From CAWJAP01 sp963834365 (lineage in GTDB: Bacteria; Acidobacteriota; Vicinamibacteria; Vicinamibacterales; Vicinamibacteraceae), in assembly GCA_963834365.1 (NCBI GenBank), contig CAWIBS010000022.1, forward strand, positions 62,001 to 126,000: DNA of 64,000 nt. Reading direction: 5' to 3'. Every line of letters begins with the position of its first letter. Position 1 is the stretch's first letter. Position numbers and translations under genes: made by a program. Of this stretch, positions 20,966 through 29,174 are shown in pieces. Under the pieces are notes generated by a model. The model was given only the letters and a program-made list of their open reading frames with translations, was not told where the DNA came from and did no database searches.

Positions 20966-22093
20966 ATGAATCGTCGATCCTTCCTCACCCGGTCCGGCGT
21001 GACGCTCGCCGCGACCTCGTCGCCGGTCGGAATCGCGCACGCGATGGCCCAGAGCGGGGCGGCCGTGCGTGCCAGCGACCGGCCGCCGGTGCGCTTCACG
21101 GTCGGCTGCCAGAGCGGGCCCACCGACGACAAACGGCTGGCGTTCTTCGCCCGCCACGGCGTGACGCAAATCTGCGGCTACCCGCCGGGCCGCGACGAGA
21201 TGCGCGAACCGTTCACGGTGGACGAGCTGACGGGGCTGCGCGATCTCGCGTCGAAGCACGGCATCAGCGTCGAGATGATCGCGCTGCCGTTCCTGGCCTC
21301 GTCGCACGTCGATCGCACCAAGCGCGCCGGGATCGTCCTCGGGCAGAGCCCGGACCGCGAGCGCGACGTCGAGCACATTCAAACCACCATCCGCCACTGC
21401 GCCAAGGCGGGAATCCCGTCGATCAAATACAACATGAGCCTGCTGGGCGTGCTGCGGACCGAGCGGTCGATCGGCCGCGGCGGCGTGAGCCTGAGCACGT
21501 GGCGGCTGGCAGAAGCCGGCGACCGGGCGAAGACGCTGACCCGCGCCGGCCGCGTCACGGCGGACCTCTACTGGGAGCGCATCACCTGGTTCCTCGAACG
21601 CGTGATTCCGGTCGCCACGGAGCACAAGGTCCGCATGTGCTGCCACCCGCACGATCCCGGCGTGCCGCCCGAAGGGTTCCAAGGGATCGACGCGGTGCTG
21701 GGCACGGTTGACGGCCTCAAGCGGTTCGTCTCGATCGCCGAGAGCCCCTATCACGGCTTGAACTTCTGCCAGGGCACCGTGTCCGAGATGCTGCAGGATC
21801 CGGGGAAGGAGATCTTCGACGTCATCCGCTATTTCGGGGTGCGCAAGAAGATCTTCAACGTGCACTTCCGGAACATCCGCGGCCGGCGTGACAGCTTCCA
21901 GGAGACTTACCCGGACGAGGGTGACATCGACTTCGTGGAGGCCATCCGGACCTACCGGGACGTCGGCTATCCCTACATGCTGATGCCCGATCACGTGCCG
22001 CAGCACCCCGACGATCCCGGCGGCCTGCAGGCGTTCGCCTTTGCGTACGGGCATACGCGCGCGCTCGTCCAGGCCGCCGATCGGCTCGCGTAG
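20966..22093 (+). CDS. Mannonate dehydratase (UxuA-like) with Tat-like signal
   Basis: 375 residues. The C-terminal two thirds match UxuA-type D-mannonate dehydratase (Fe/Mn TIM barrel): KAGIPSIKYNMSLLGVLRT, KVRMCCHPHDPGVPPEGFQGIDAVLG, SPYHGLNFCQGTVSEM and KKIFNVHFRNIRGRRDSFQETYPDEGDIDF. The metal-ligand His/Cys/Asp blocks (CHPHDP, NFCQGT, VHFRN) are present. Oddly for a normally cytoplasmic enzyme, it begins MNRRSFLTRSGVTLAATSS, a twin-arginine-like signal. It could be an exported relative with another substrate. A second, unrelated mannonate dehydratase (ManD type) lies at 52308. No operon partner is obvious. Confidence 0.75.
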   Translation: MNRRSFLTRSGVTLAATSSPVGIAHAMAQSGAAVRASDRPPVRFTVGCQSGPTDDKRLAFFARHGVTQICGYPPGRDEMREPFTVDELTGLRDLASKHGISVEMIALPFLASSHVDRTKRAGIVLGQSPDRERDVEHIQTTIRHCAKAGIPSIKYNMSLLGVLRTERSIGRGGVSLSTWRLAEAGDRAKTLTRAGRVTADLYWERITWFLERVIPVATEHKVRMCCHPHDPGVPPEGFQGIDAVLGTVDGLKRFVSIAESPYHGLNFCQGTVSEMLQDPGKEIFDVIRYFGVRKKIFNVHFRNIRGRRDSFQETYPDEGDIDFVEAIRTYRDVGYPYMLMPDHVPQHPDDPGGLQAFAFAYGHTRALVQAADRLA

Positions 22094-22135
22094 CCGATGG
22101 CCCGCCGCGCCGGCGTTTCTGCCATAATCCCCACG

Positions 22136-23512
22136 ATGCCCATTGTGCAGTCGTGCCGGCGCCTCGTGACGGCGATCGTCGCCGTTCTGGTGTGCCTCGT
22201 CCTGTCCAACCCGATCGTCGCGAGGGAGGGCCCGCGCAAACTCGTCCACTCGACGACCAAACTGGCGAACGGGCTCTGGGTCATCCTGCACGAGGATCAC
22301 TCGACGCCGATCGTGCACGTCGAGCTGCAGTACCACGTCGGTTCGAAGAACGAGCCGCCGGGACGCACCGGCTTCGCGCACCTCTTCGAGCACCTGATGT
22401 TCCAGGGCAGCCGGAACGTGTCGCAGGACCAGCACCAGGCGTTCATCGCCTCGGTGGGCGGCGAGAGCAACGCTTCGACCAACGAAGACGCGACCGTCTA
22501 CTGGCAGACGGTGCCGTCGCACTACCTGCCGCTGGCGCTCTGGCTCGAGGCCGATCGGATGGCGTCGCTCAAGGTGGATGAATCCGCCTTCGCGCGCGAG
22601 CGGAGCGTGGTCAAGGAGGAGCGCCGCCAGAAGATCGAGAACCAGCCGTACGGCCGGCTGGCGGAGATCGTCTACGACCAGGCCTTCAAGGTGCATCCCT
22701 ACAAGCACCAGGTCATGGGCAGCATGAAGGATCTCGAGGCGGCGACGATCAGCGACGTACGCGAGTTCTACGAGACGTTCTACGTCCCCGAGAACGCCGT
22801 GCTCGTCATCGCCGGCGCCATCAATCCGGCGGAAACGCTCAAGCTGGTCGAGCAGTACTTCGGCCGTGTCGCGAAGGCGAAGCGTCCGATCCCGCGCGAC
22901 ATCCCCAAGGAGCCGGCGCAGACCGCCGACCGGCGCATCACCCTCTACGAGGACGTGCCCCTCCCGGCGGTGGTGGTCGCGCATCACATCACCTACGACG
23001 GGCATCCCGACAGCTACCCGCTGCACATCGTCAACAAGGTGCTGTCGGACGGGCAGAGCTCGCGCATCCACCGGTCGCTGGTCTACGAGAAGCGGCTGGC
23101 GCTCGCCGCCTTCGGCGGCGGCAACATCATCGAGCATCCGAATCTTTTCTTCGCGACCGCGATCGTGCAGCCGGGCGTGCCTCCCGACAAGGCCATTCAG
23201 GCGCTCGAGGCGGAGCTCGATCGCCTGCGCACCGAGCCGATCACCGATCGTGAGCTCGAGCGGACGAAGAACCAGTTCGCCCGCGACTACATCCTCCAGC
23301 GGATCACCGTGCAGCAGAAGGCCGGGGTCCTCGCCCACGCCGCCGTCATCCACAACGACCTCACCACGGCCGACGGCGAGTTCGACATCTTCATGAACAT
23401 CACCAAAGCGGACGTGCAGCGCGTCGCGAAGACGTACTTCATGCCGGAGAGCCGGCTCGTGATTACCATCCTGCCGAAGGCGAGCGCGCCGACCGCCGGA
23501 GGCAATCGATGA
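22136..23512 (+). CDS. M16-family zinc peptidase, active subunit
   Basis: Periplasmic or membrane-facing M16B metallopeptidase, 458 residues. Signal peptide near 8-30 (LVTAIVAVLVCLVLSNPIVA). The inverted zinc motif HxxEH is intact in GFAHLFEHLMFQGS, and the distal Glu region is ESNASTNEDATVYW...KEERRQKIENQPYGR. ATG 22136 is chosen because the signal peptide follows directly; a frame opening at 22097 has no such support. It overlaps the next M16 gene by ATGA, the usual arrangement for the heterodimer of catalytic and non-catalytic halves. Confidence 0.9.
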   Translation: MPIVQSCRRLVTAIVAVLVCLVLSNPIVAREGPRKLVHSTTKLANGLWVILHEDHSTPIVHVELQYHVGSKNEPPGRTGFAHLFEHLMFQGSRNVSQDQHQAFIASVGGESNASTNEDATVYWQTVPSHYLPLALWLEADRMASLKVDESAFARERSVVKEERRQKIENQPYGRLAEIVYDQAFKVHPYKHQVMGSMKDLEAATISDVREFYETFYVPENAVLVIAGAINPAETLKLVEQYFGRVAKAKRPIPRDIPKEPAQTADRRITLYEDVPLPAVVVAHHITYDGHPDSYPLHIVNKVLSDGQSSRIHRSLVYEKRLALAAFGGGNIIEHPNLFFATAIVQPGVPPDKAIQALEAELDRLRTEPITDRELERTKNQFARDYILQRITVQQKAGVLAHAAVIHNDLTTADGEFDIFMNITKADVQRVAKTYFMPESRLVITILPKASAPTAGGNR

Positions 23513-25020
23513 CGGGCGCCTGGCGCCGGACATCCCTCTCCGCCATCGCGACGGTGAGCACGATCGGTGTGGCGCTGGCGGGGACGCTCGTCGTGGCGCA
23601 GGTCGCCGAACGGGTGTGGCCGACCGAGCGCCCGCCGCGGCCCCTCGAAGCAGGGACGGTCGCCTTCCCGCCGTACGAGATCCGCAACCTGGCCAACGGC
23701 CTGCGCGTCGTGGTCGTTCGCCAGACCGAACAGCCGGTCGTCAGCCTGCGGCTGCTCGTGGGCGCCGGTGCGGCGCAGGACCCGGCCGACAAGCCGGGTG
23801 TGGCGACCATGGTCGCGACGCTGCTCGATCAGGGAACGACGACCAGGGGAGCGACCGAGATTGCCGACGCCATCGACTATGTCGGCGGCGGGCTCGGCAC
23901 GGGCGCCGGCAGCGATCTGTCGTTCGTGACCGCGATCGTGATTCGCGACGACTTCGACTTCGGCCTCGATCTGCTGTCGGACGTCGCCCGCAACCCGGCG
24001 TTCGCCGCCGACGAGCTCGCGCGGCAGCGGGAGCAGGTGTTGTCCGGGCTCAAGGTGAGCTATCAGGACCCCGACTACGTGGCGGGCGTCGTCGCCGAGC
24101 GCCTCATCTTCGGTTTCCACCCGTATGGCCGGCCGTCGAACGGCACGCCTGAATCGGTGGCGGCCCTGACCCGCGAGGATCTGGTCGCGTTCCACAAGAA
24201 GTGGTTCCTGCCGAACAACGCCCTGCTCGCCATCGTCGGAGACGTCGGCGTCGATCAGGCGTTTGCCGGCGCCGAGCGCGTGTTCGGGAGCTGGGTCAAG
24301 GCCACGGTGCCCGAAACCGCGCCCGCCGATCCGCCCGAACCCACCCGCCGCGTCGTCGTCATCGACCGGCCCAACGCCGTGCAGACCGAGATTCGGGTCG
24401 GGCAGCTCGCGATCCGGCGCAATCACGCCGACTACATGCCGCTCAACCTCGCCGTGAAGATCCTCGGCGGCGAGGGCGGCAACCGGCTCCAGGGCGTCCT
24501 GCGTTCCGATCGGGGTCTCACCTACGGCGCTTCGGCCGACATGGACGCCTACCAGCGATCGGGTGCGATCGTCGCCGACACCGACACGCGGACCGAGACG
24601 ACCGCGGAGGCGCTGCGCGTGGTGGTCGACGAGTTCTCCCGGCTGCAGCGCGAGCCCGTCGGCCAGGCCGAGCTCGGCGGGGCACAGTCGTACCTCGCCG
24701 GCAATTTCCCGTTGACGATCGAAACCCCCGACGCCATCGCCCTGCAGGTGCTCAACGCGCTGTTCTTCGGCCTGAATCTCGACGATCTCCCGAAATATCG
24801 CGAGCGGGTGAACGCCGTCACGCCCGACGACATCCAGCGCGTGGCGAAGGCCTACCTGCGTCCCAGCCGGCTGTCGGTCGTCCTCGTCGGCGACGCGTCG
24901 AAGTTCGTGAGCCAGCTCAAAGGTGCGGGCTTCGACAGCATCGAGCTCGTGAAGCTCGACGACCTCGACCTGACCGCCGTCGATTTCAAGCGCTCGCGCG
25001 TCGCCTCACGAACACGCTGA
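23509..25020 (+). CDS. M16-family peptidase, non-catalytic partner
   Basis: 503 residues with an N-terminal signal-anchor (about 12-31). It has the M16 fold markers ANGLRVVVVRQTEQPVVSLRLLVGAGAAQDP and NALLAIVGDVGVDQAFAGAERVFGSW and the C-terminal ILGGEGGNRLQGVLRSDRG, but where HxxEH should be the sequence reads GVATMVATLLDQGT, so zinc cannot be bound. It is the expected inactive subunit that pairs with the gene upstream (overlap ATGA at 23509). lpxB starts six bases after its stop, so the three genes are probably one transcript. Confidence 0.88.
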   Translation: MTGAWRRTSLSAIATVSTIGVALAGTLVVAQVAERVWPTERPPRPLEAGTVAFPPYEIRNLANGLRVVVVRQTEQPVVSLRLLVGAGAAQDPADKPGVATMVATLLDQGTTTRGATEIADAIDYVGGGLGTGAGSDLSFVTAIVIRDDFDFGLDLLSDVARNPAFAADELARQREQVLSGLKVSYQDPDYVAGVVAERLIFGFHPYGRPSNGTPESVAALTREDLVAFHKKWFLPNNALLAIVGDVGVDQAFAGAERVFGSWVKATVPETAPADPPEPTRRVVVIDRPNAVQTEIRVGQLAIRRNHADYMPLNLAVKILGGEGGNRLQGVLRSDRGLTYGASADMDAYQRSGAIVADTDTRTETTAEALRVVVDEFSRLQREPVGQAELGGAQSYLAGNFPLTIETPDAIALQVLNALFFGLNLDDLPKYRERVNAVTPDDIQRVAKAYLRPSRLSVVLVGDASKFVSQLKGAGFDSIELVKLDDLDLTAVDFKRSRVASRTR

Positions 25021-25025
25021 CGCGG

Positions 25026-26171
25026 ATGCCGCGTGTCCTGATTTCGTGCGGCGAGGCGTCCGGGGACCTGTACGCGGCCGCTCTCGTCGGCGAGCTGCGC
25101 CAGCTTCGTCCCGACGTGGAGGTCATCGGCTTCGGCGGCCCGCGCCTTGCGGCATCCGGCGCCACGCTCCTCGACGATTACCGCCGCTACAGCGTCACTG
25201 GACTCGCCGAGGTCGTGCGCCAGCTGCCACGGACCTGGCGCCTCTACCGGCGTCTCGTCGCCGAAGCGCGCCGCCTGCGGCCAGACGTGTTCGTCCCGAT
25301 CGATTTTCCCGACTTCAACTTCCGGCTCGGTCGCGCGCTGGCGCGCACCGGCGTGCCCGTCGTCTATTACATCAGCCCGCAGCTCTGGGCGTGGCGTCCC
25401 GGCCGGTTGAAGAGCATGGCGGCATTCGTCCGGCTCGTCCTGCCGATCTTCCCGTTCGAGACCGCGATCTATCGCCAGGCGGGGATCCCGGTGGAGTTCG
25501 TCGGACATCCGCTTCTCGATCTTCAGCCGACGCCGGTGCCCCGTGACGCATTTCTTCGGCAGATCGGCTGTGATCCGGCGCGCCGCGTCGTCGGGATCCT
25601 TCCCGGAAGCCGGCGCAACGAGGTCACCGCGCTCCTGCCGGATCTGACCCGCGCCGCGAGGCTCATCCACCAGTCGGTGCCGGACGTGCAGTTCGTCATC
25701 GCGCGGGCGCCCAATCTCGATGATGCGCTGTTCGCTCCGGCGCTCCACGAGCGTGCGGGCCTGAGTCTGGCGATCGTCGAGGACCGCCCCGACGATGTGC
25801 TGGCCGCCGCGGATGTGGTGATTACCGCCTCCGGCACGGCGACCGTCCAGACCGCGCTCCACGAGAAGCCGATGGTCATCGTCTACCGCGTCTCTTCCCT
25901 CAGCTACCGTCTGGGCCGCCGCTTCCTGAAGGTGGACACCTTCGGGATGGCCAATCTGATTGCGGGTCGACGCGTCGCCCCCGAGCTGATGCAGGAGGGG
26001 TTCACACCCGAGGCCGTCGCGCGCCACACCACACATTTGTTGAATGACGTGAGCGCGGCCGACGGGATGCGACAAGCGTGGCGCGAGGTCCGGCAGCGCC
26101 TGGGCGGTCCGGGTGCCAGCCGTCGCGCGGCACAAGCAATTCTCCGCACGATTGACGACAGGTCCGGCTGA
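25026..26171 (+). CDS. lpxB: Lipid-A-disaccharide synthase
   Basis: GT19 glycosyltransferase joining UDP-2,3-diacylglucosamine with lipid X. 381 residues, normal length. Family blocks: ISCGEASGDLYAAALV at the N-terminus, IDFPDFNFRLGRALARTGVPVVYYISPQLWAWRPGR, FPFETAIYRQAGIPVEFVGHPLLD, GILPGSRRNEVTALLP and ASGTATVQTALHEKPMVIVYR. ATG 25026 follows closely on the M16 stop. The TGA at 26169-26171 lies inside a GGTCCGGCTGAAGCC hairpin half, so the repeat cluster abuts or donates the stop. Confidence 0.94.
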   Translation: MPRVLISCGEASGDLYAAALVGELRQLRPDVEVIGFGGPRLAASGATLLDDYRRYSVTGLAEVVRQLPRTWRLYRRLVAEARRLRPDVFVPIDFPDFNFRLGRALARTGVPVVYYISPQLWAWRPGRLKSMAAFVRLVLPIFPFETAIYRQAGIPVEFVGHPLLDLQPTPVPRDAFLRQIGCDPARRVVGILPGSRRNEVTALLPDLTRAARLIHQSVPDVQFVIARAPNLDDALFAPALHERAGLSLAIVEDRPDDVLAAADVVITASGTATVQTALHEKPMVIVYRVSSLSYRLGRRFLKVDTFGMANLIAGRRVAPELMQEGFTPEAVARHTTHLLNDVSAADGMRQAWREVRQRLGGPGASRRAAQAILRTIDDRSG

Positions 26172-26390
26172 AGCCGAGTGACACGAGGTCCGGCTAAAGC
26201 CGGACACTACGTACGCGTCCACGGGTCCGGCTAAAGCCGGACACTACGTCACGTCACGTCTACGTCCACGGGTCCGGCTAAAGCCGGAACTACGTCTACG
26301 CACGTCCTACGTCGTCTACGTCGTTCTAGTCCAGGGTCGTCACTCGGCACATCCCCCTCAGTCGTAGTGTCCGGCTTCAGCCGGACCCTG
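26161..26390. repeat. Cluster of CCGGCTAAAGCCGG-type hairpins
   Basis: Four copies of GGTCCGGCT(G/A)AAGCCGGA(CACTACGT), then, after a stretch of TACGTC words, the inverse GTAGTGTCCGGCTTCAGCC. The loop alternates TGAA/TAAA/TTCA. It lies between lpxB and the secreted operon; no T-runs follow. Confidence 0.88.
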
Positions 26391-26425
26391 TGCTGTCGGG
26401 CCTCCGCCTGCCGCGAGAGCAGGAA

Positions 26426-26517
26426 GCGGCCGGCGTGCGGCGCCGCCGCGCGGTGAGCGCGGCGAATAGCGGCCGCACGCTGGAAAGGCCGCCGCGGCGG
26501 TTGCTGAGGGCAACCGC
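26426..26517. repeat. 92-bp dispersed repeat, copy 2 (inverted relative to 11297)
   Basis: Reverse complement of 11297-11388 with only scattered differences, including the same GGTTGCTGAGGGCAACC hairpin and the GCGGCGAATAGCGG stretch. Confidence 0.8.
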
Positions 26518-26538
26518 CGCCAGAGTAGGCGGTGTACA

Positions 26539-27111
26539 GTGACGCGCATGCGTCTTCGTCTGTGCGCCCGGGTCCTGCCCATCCTTCTTCTTTCCGCGTC
26601 AGTCAGCGGCACGATCATTCTTCCGGCCACGCTCGACGAGCTGGCCGATCGGGCCGACACCGTCGTCTACGCGCGCGTCGCGGCGGTCTCGGTGCGGCAG
26701 CTCGCCGGCACCCTGCGGGTCGAGCGTGTCGTGAACCTCGAGGTCGTGCGTTATCTCAAGGGCAGCGGTGAGCCGACGGTGCATCTGCGCGTTCCCGGCG
26801 GCACGTTGGGGCGCTATCGTACCGTCACGGCCGGCGCCCCTGAGTTGGCGGATGGGGAAGAGGGCGTCTTCTTCCTCCATGGGGCGGGAGGTTCCGGGCC
26901 GCGGCTGGTCGGGCTCGGACAGGGCCTGCACCGCGTCATTCGCGACGAGGCGACGGGCCATCGCCGCGTTCACGCGCCAGTCCTGTCATCTGGCGACGGT
27001 CCGATCCGTCGCGGAGATCCCCTCAGGCGGGCGATGACGCTCGAAGAGTTCGAAGGACGGCTCGCAGCGACGCTCATCGCGCAGCGTGCGCGGCGGGGCG
27101 CCGCCCGATGA
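26539..27111 (+). CDS. Secreted protein of unknown function, first gene of a protease/barrel operon
   Basis: 190 residues (GTG 26539, or ATG 26548 three codons later). Residues about 5-24 form a signal peptide (LCARVLPILLLSASVSG). The mature part starts TIILPATLDELADRADTVVYARVAAV and continues with LRVERVVNLEVVRYLKGSGEPTVHLRVPGGTLG, which looks like a beta-rich OB- or Ig-like domain; a hydrophilic C-terminal helix follows. I recognise no named family. Its stop overlaps the start of the matrixin-like protease (ATGA), so the two are co-translated. It may be an accessory or inhibitor of the protease, which is only a guess from position. Confidence 0.65.
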   Translation: MTRMRLRLCARVLPILLLSASVSGTIILPATLDELADRADTVVYARVAAVSVRQLAGTLRVERVVNLEVVRYLKGSGEPTVHLRVPGGTLGRYRTVTAGAPELADGEEGVFFLHGAGGSGPRLVGLGQGLHRVIRDEATGHRRVHAPVLSSGDGPIRRGDPLRRAMTLEEFEGRLAATLIAQRARRGAAR

Positions 27112-28115
27112 CGCGTCGCGTCCTCGTATCCCGAATTCTCGCGATCGCGTTGGTGACAGGCCTGGCCCTGCCGGTTTCCGCGTACGTCAAGTTCGGGATC
27201 GAGCTTCAAGGGCGCACCGTCGTCCTGCGGTGGCCTCAGACGCCGATCCGCTATGCGGTGAGCGATCGCACCGTGACCGGTGTCAGCGCGTCGCAGTTCG
27301 ACGATGCGCTGCGACGTGCGTTCGCCACCTGGCAGGCTGTTCCCACGGCGATCGTGACGTTCGAGCGCCTCGGGTTCACCAGCGCCAGGCCGTCCGACGA
27401 TGACACGCTGAACGTCGTCGGGTTCGAGAGCGGCCCCGACCTCGACCTGATCCTCGCGACCACCAGCTACACCTTCGATCTGGTGCGTGCCGAGATCGTC
27501 GAAGCCGACATCCTGTTCAACGCGGCGCAACCCTGGTCGGCCGCGCCCGGCGGCGAGGCCGGACGGTACGACGTGGAGTCGATTGCGCTGCACGAGGCGG
27601 GGCACCTCATGGGGCTGGGGCACTCGGCCATCGGCGAGACGGAGTTGCAGGCCGGGGGCCGTCGTCGCATCGTCGGATCGGGATCGGTGATGTTCCCGGT
27701 CGCGTTCCCGGCCGGCAGTCTCGAGGGGCGCACGCTCCGCGCCGACGATGTGGCCGGCGTGTCGGACATCTATCCGAACGCGCCCGCGCGCGCTGAACTC
27801 GGCAGTATCAGCGGACGGGTGACTCGCGACGGCCGCGGCCTCTTCGGTGCCCACGTCGTCGCCTACAACCTCCGGACGCAGCAGTTGGTCGGCGGCTTTG
27901 CCCTGAACGAGCAGGGTGAATTCGTGATTGCCGGACTCGATGCCGGTCCCTGCATCGTCCGTGTCGAGCCGGTGGACGATGGCGACCTCGAGAGCTTCTT
28001 CGACGAATCGGCGGAGGTGGACCTCGAGTTCGGAGTCACCTACTACGACAAGATTGCCGTCGTGCCCCACGGGGGGAACGCACCGGACATCGACATCGCG
28101 GTGCGATCGCGATGA
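27108..28115 (+). CDS. Secreted matrixin-like zinc metalloprotease with C-terminal regulatory-type domain
   Basis: 335 residues with a signal peptide (about 8-25). The metzincin zinc motif HExxHxxGxxH is exact: HEAGHLMGLGH, preceded by VVGFESGPDLDLILATTSYTFD and EADILFNA, which resemble the matrixin N-side strands. A methionine some 30 residues later (GSVMFPVAFP) could be the Met-turn. After ADDVAGVSDIYPN, a carboxypeptidase-regulatory/SpaA-like beta domain begins (GSISGRVTRDGRGLFGAHVVAYN). Overlaps both neighbours by ATGA. It likely acts outside the inner membrane; the target is unknown. Confidence 0.85.
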   Translation: MTRRVLVSRILAIALVTGLALPVSAYVKFGIELQGRTVVLRWPQTPIRYAVSDRTVTGVSASQFDDALRRAFATWQAVPTAIVTFERLGFTSARPSDDDTLNVVGFESGPDLDLILATTSYTFDLVRAEIVEADILFNAAQPWSAAPGGEAGRYDVESIALHEAGHLMGLGHSAIGETELQAGGRRRIVGSGSVMFPVAFPAGSLEGRTLRADDVAGVSDIYPNAPARAELGSISGRVTRDGRGLFGAHVVAYNLRTQQLVGGFALNEQGEFVIAGLDAGPCIVRVEPVDDGDLESFFDESAEVDLEFGVTYYDKIAVVPHGGNAPDIDIAVRSR

Positions 28116-28807
28116 GTGTCGTCGGCGTGCGCCGATGGCGACTGCGGTTCGGAGTCCTCGGGTTGCTCCTCGCGGTTCCGGCGGTGGCGCGTGCACAGGA
28201 TCGCTTCGAGGTGAGCCTGCGGGGCGGCTGGTGGGGCGGCTACGACCTCGGCACGCGACAGGCGACGATTACGAGCGGCCAGGCACCCTCTGGCCGTCCG
28301 GTCGTCATGTTCACGACTGACGTTGCGGTGGCGGGCGGACCTGCCGTTGAGCTGGGGTTCGGCTGGCGCCTCACGCGGAGCCTCGTGCTCGAAGCGACGG
28401 GCAGTGTGGCGCGCGCGCACCTCGAGGCCGATATTCGCGAGGACATCGAGGGCGCGCCTCCATTGACGTCGCGATCGACCCTCGTGCAAGTCACCGTCGA
28501 TGGCGGCGCCCGCCTGGACCTGACGCGGCTGGCGTTCATGTCAGGACGCGTGCAGCCGTTCGTGGCCGGCGGGGCCGGATATCTGCGACAGGTGCACGAG
28601 CACCGTGTGCTCGTGGAAACCGGGCGAACGGTGTTCGGCGGCGGCGGGCTCATCGTGCGGCCCGGTGACCCGGCGGCGCGGGGATTCTTCGGCCGGCTCG
28701 CGTTCCGCGGCGATGTCAGGCTCGTCGTGCGCACGGGCGGGACCGACATCGAAGACGAGCCTCGGACCTTCGTGTCGGTGACGGGCGGCGTCATCCTGCC
28801 GTTCTGA
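28112..28807 (+). CDS. Putative outer-membrane beta-barrel protein
   Basis: 231 residues. Signal peptide near 8-28 ending VPAVARAQ. Alternating polar/apolar strands (FEVSLRGGWWGGYDL, GPAVELGFGWRLTRSLVLEATGS, LVQVTVDGGARLDL, VQPFVAGGAGYLRQV) and a C-terminal phenylalanine (GGVILPF) are typical of 8-stranded OMP-like barrels. ATGA overlap with the protease gene gives a three-gene operon: unknown secreted protein, protease, barrel. No specific family is recognised. Confidence 0.7.
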   Translation: MSVVGVRRWRLRFGVLGLLLAVPAVARAQDRFEVSLRGGWWGGYDLGTRQATITSGQAPSGRPVVMFTTDVAVAGGPAVELGFGWRLTRSLVLEATGSVARAHLEADIREDIEGAPPLTSRSTLVQVTVDGGARLDLTRLAFMSGRVQPFVAGGAGYLRQVHEHRVLVETGRTVFGGGGLIVRPGDPAARGFFGRLAFRGDVRLVVRTGGTDIEDEPRTFVSVTGGVILPF

Positions 28808-29174
28808 CCGGGGAGGCGCAACGTCGGGACTACCGGCTTCGGGTACGTGATGAACCGGTCGTTGCCAGGTCCGGCGACGGACTGTTCGGTTGCTCGAAGG
28901 CGAGCGTTAATGTTCTACAGTTCGGGGACAAGCGGTTCGGACGCCGCTGTTTTAAGGGGGCGGTGGCGCTCGTCACGCTTGGCCCCCGGACTCTTTCGAT
29001 CCCCACCATTCCGGACCGGCCTGTTCACTTCCCGACATTTCGGCGTTGTCTTGGTACGTTGAGGCAGAATCGACGTCGCCATGGCGACGGGCTGCGGCCA
29101 GTCGGCTGACGCGCACAATCCCGGGCGCAGCTGGCGAAGCGAGTCCTGTCGGACTGGCGAGAGCACCAACCGCC
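28808..29174. other. Intergenic region before the sigma factor
   Basis: Mostly unique sequence. I see no hairpin family member here. The region 28900-29045 has lower GC than its surroundings and could hold the sigma-factor promoter, but no clear -35/-10 pair was found. The sigma-factor frame is open from 29046. Confidence 0.4.

Noticed and set aside
20225..23533. 1,102-residue minus-strand frame opposite lpxD, the UxuA-like gene and M16
   Set aside because: Mirror of real genes in GC-rich DNA; His/Arg/Asp-rich composition and no recognisable fold.
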